64,000 nt of DNA, taken from Nipponacmea schrenckii (Eukaryota; Mollusca; Gastropoda; Lottiidae). Position numbers and translations under genes: made by a program. Below the pieces are notes generated by a model that saw nothing but the letters and a program-made list of their open reading frames with translations, made no database searches and was not told where the DNA came from. This document shows, piece after piece, positions 62,798 through 64,000 of the stretch (within the stretch, counting starts at the first letter, position 1; each line of letters begins with the position of its first letter). Location: contig CM060200.1 of the NCBI GenBank assembly GCA_030562195.1, positions 20,127,023-20,191,022 of the forward strand. Direction: 5' to 3'.

Positions 62798-63821
62798 TAT
62801 GGTTTGGTCATTCAAAGTTCACGCAGTAACCTAGAATGAAACGAAATGAAAGTGTACATGTTGCAAGATGGTACCATGCATCAGTTTGTTTATTCTTTTC
62901 TTACTTATTTTCCATTGTTTAATTTCGCACAAAACATTAAAAATTAGATCAGCAACCGAAGAGTGCCTGTATGGAACACATTAGCGCTCATTATACGTAA
63001 TGATACTGATGAGACATTTTTTTTTTGTGTGTGAGAAGTACTAGTTTTTCAAGTTAAGTCGATTTCTTATTCTATCAGAAGATGATAACCCTAAATTCTG
63101 TGTCTGGATATATGTGCCCTGAAAAGCATTAATTTGGCATAGTTTGTATCATTTTAGATTCCATATTGAAAGAAGCGTCCATGTAAATAATGTGCGGAGT
63201 AAATGTCTTAAGTTTTCTGGTTTTTTTTTTATTTCATTTCAAATATTTTTTTTTGTACCCTGCACTGTCAACTGTAAGTTGTAGTTATAACGAAGGAGTA
63301 ATAGATTAATAATTAATCGAGACATATTAGTTATGACCGCTAATGCGCGCTATAGCAACTTTCGTTTTGCATTTATTCAATTTGGGTTATATGTACGAAA
63401 CCAAAACAATAGTACGCACAAAACATAATTATGGATTAACCTAATTAATATTGGATTATTCAAGGTTTTTAAGATTCAGTATCAAGGTTTTGATTTTTCT
63501 ATAACATAAACGCGAATTCTCTTAATTTATATTAGTGCGTAGTTTTATTTCTTATTTTATTAGCCAATCATTGTTCATCATCAACGTTCACCGTGAACAA
63601 ATAGCAGATGATAAACATCGCTGTGGCCCGAAGGCGTGAAAAACTTGACACTTCATTCATTTACAAACTGTATGTGTGTTAAGAAACTTTTGTAGATACT
63701 CTACACTGTGGAATTGATTAACGGAATGCTCTCTTTGTACTTTATGGATTATGTGATATTCAATTTAAAACATGTGGAATTACAACTTATATTCAAACGA
63801 TAAAATTCTTCTGTTAAAAAA
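62798..63821. promoter_or_regulatory. candidate bidirectional promoter region
   Basis: About 1 kb separates the divergent start codons of the HACD3-like gene and the kinase gene. A CCAAT box (GCCAATCA, 63563-63570) and a perfect palindrome GTTCACCGTGAAC (63586-63598) lie about 230-260 bases before the kinase ATG. No TATA box is convincing. The start sites themselves cannot be seen. Confidence 0.35.
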
Positions 63822-63886
63822 ATGGATAACTTTTTCATTCAAGAACCATTTGAAGAAAAATATGAAGTAGGAGACGAGATAGGAAG
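63822..63886 (+). CDS. first coding exon of a probable Ser/Thr protein kinase
   Basis: An ATG preceded by an A-run (AAAAAAATGG, good context) opens 21 codons plus two bases: MDNFFIQEP, then FEEKYEVGDEIG, then AG before the donor GTATGT. The segment Tyr-x-x-Gly-x-x-Ile-Gly-(Arg) is the typical entry into the kinase glycine-rich loop, with the next exon expected to begin with Gly-Lys/Ser. The short N-terminus directly before the loop, and the EIGR wording, fit the DAPK/DRAK (STK17) group, but other kinases start alike. The rest of the gene is beyond the window. Family choice is inference. Confidence 0.55.
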
Positions 63887-64000
63887 GTATGTTATTGTTG
63901 TCACTGTTGTCAAACGTAGCTGGCAAGGATCTTCCTTGTCCCAACCTTTCTTAACTGCATCATTCTTAGTTTCTACGTATATTGATAAGTTGATTTGGAT
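63887..64000 (+). other. start of kinase intron 1
   Basis: Begins with the donor GTATGT after the first coding exon. It is pyrimidine-rich in part and shows no coding sequence before the window ends. Confidence 0.5.

Noticed and set aside
1..64000. CRISPR array or bacterial defence system
   Set aside because: The tandem arrays lack unique spacers of fixed length, no cas-like gene exists, and the spliced genes show a eukaryotic genome.

Overview
The window is AT-rich animal nuclear DNA. It has spliced genes with GT-AG introns, poor gene density, many minisatellites, a decayed non-LTR retrotransposon with an RNase H domain, and a broken MULE-type DNA transposon. Nothing in it is bacterial: there are no operons or ribosome binding sites. 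A marine invertebrate, probably a mollusc or another lophotrochozoan, is my best guess from the general style of the repeats; this is inference.

Layout. Bases 1-41,300 form a gene desert. It holds five tandem arrays (19-bp units at 5.5 kb, 66-bp at 11.7 kb, 57-bp at 17 kb, 54-bp at 21 kb, degenerate units at 26.7 kb), a sixth A/G-rich array at 34.5 kb, two hairpin or foldback structures, and a few short coding-like relics. Bases 41,320-43,375 carry the last two exons, on the minus strand, of an unrecognised Ser-rich protein that ends in a single C-terminal membrane segment. A 45-bp minisatellite follows at 45.0-46.0 kb. A 5'-truncated non-LTR retroelement (RT plus RNase H) lies at 51.4-54.5 kb, and a tRNA-like SINE head with a palindrome beside it at 54.7-54.8 kb.

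Bases 56,045-62,797 (minus strand) are a complete ten-exon gene for a HACD3/PTPLAD1-type very-long-chain 3-hydroxyacyl-CoA dehydratase. I could join all exons in frame into 372 residues with an N-terminal CS domain, the catalytic Tyr and Glu, and a KKxx ER-retrieval tail. Its first intron contains the MULE-derived element, which carries an unusual array of AAAACGGTAAC motifs and a 23-bp perfect inverted repeat. Divergently, at 63,822, begins the first coding exon of a probable protein kinase (DAPK/DRAK-like start), which leaves the window. About 1 kb between the two start codons is therefore a candidate bidirectional promoter.

The best candidates for something undescribed are the unknown tail-anchored-like gene, the motif array and nested inverted repeats of the MULE-like element, and the 19-bp minisatellite built from repeated 3' splice-site-like sequences.
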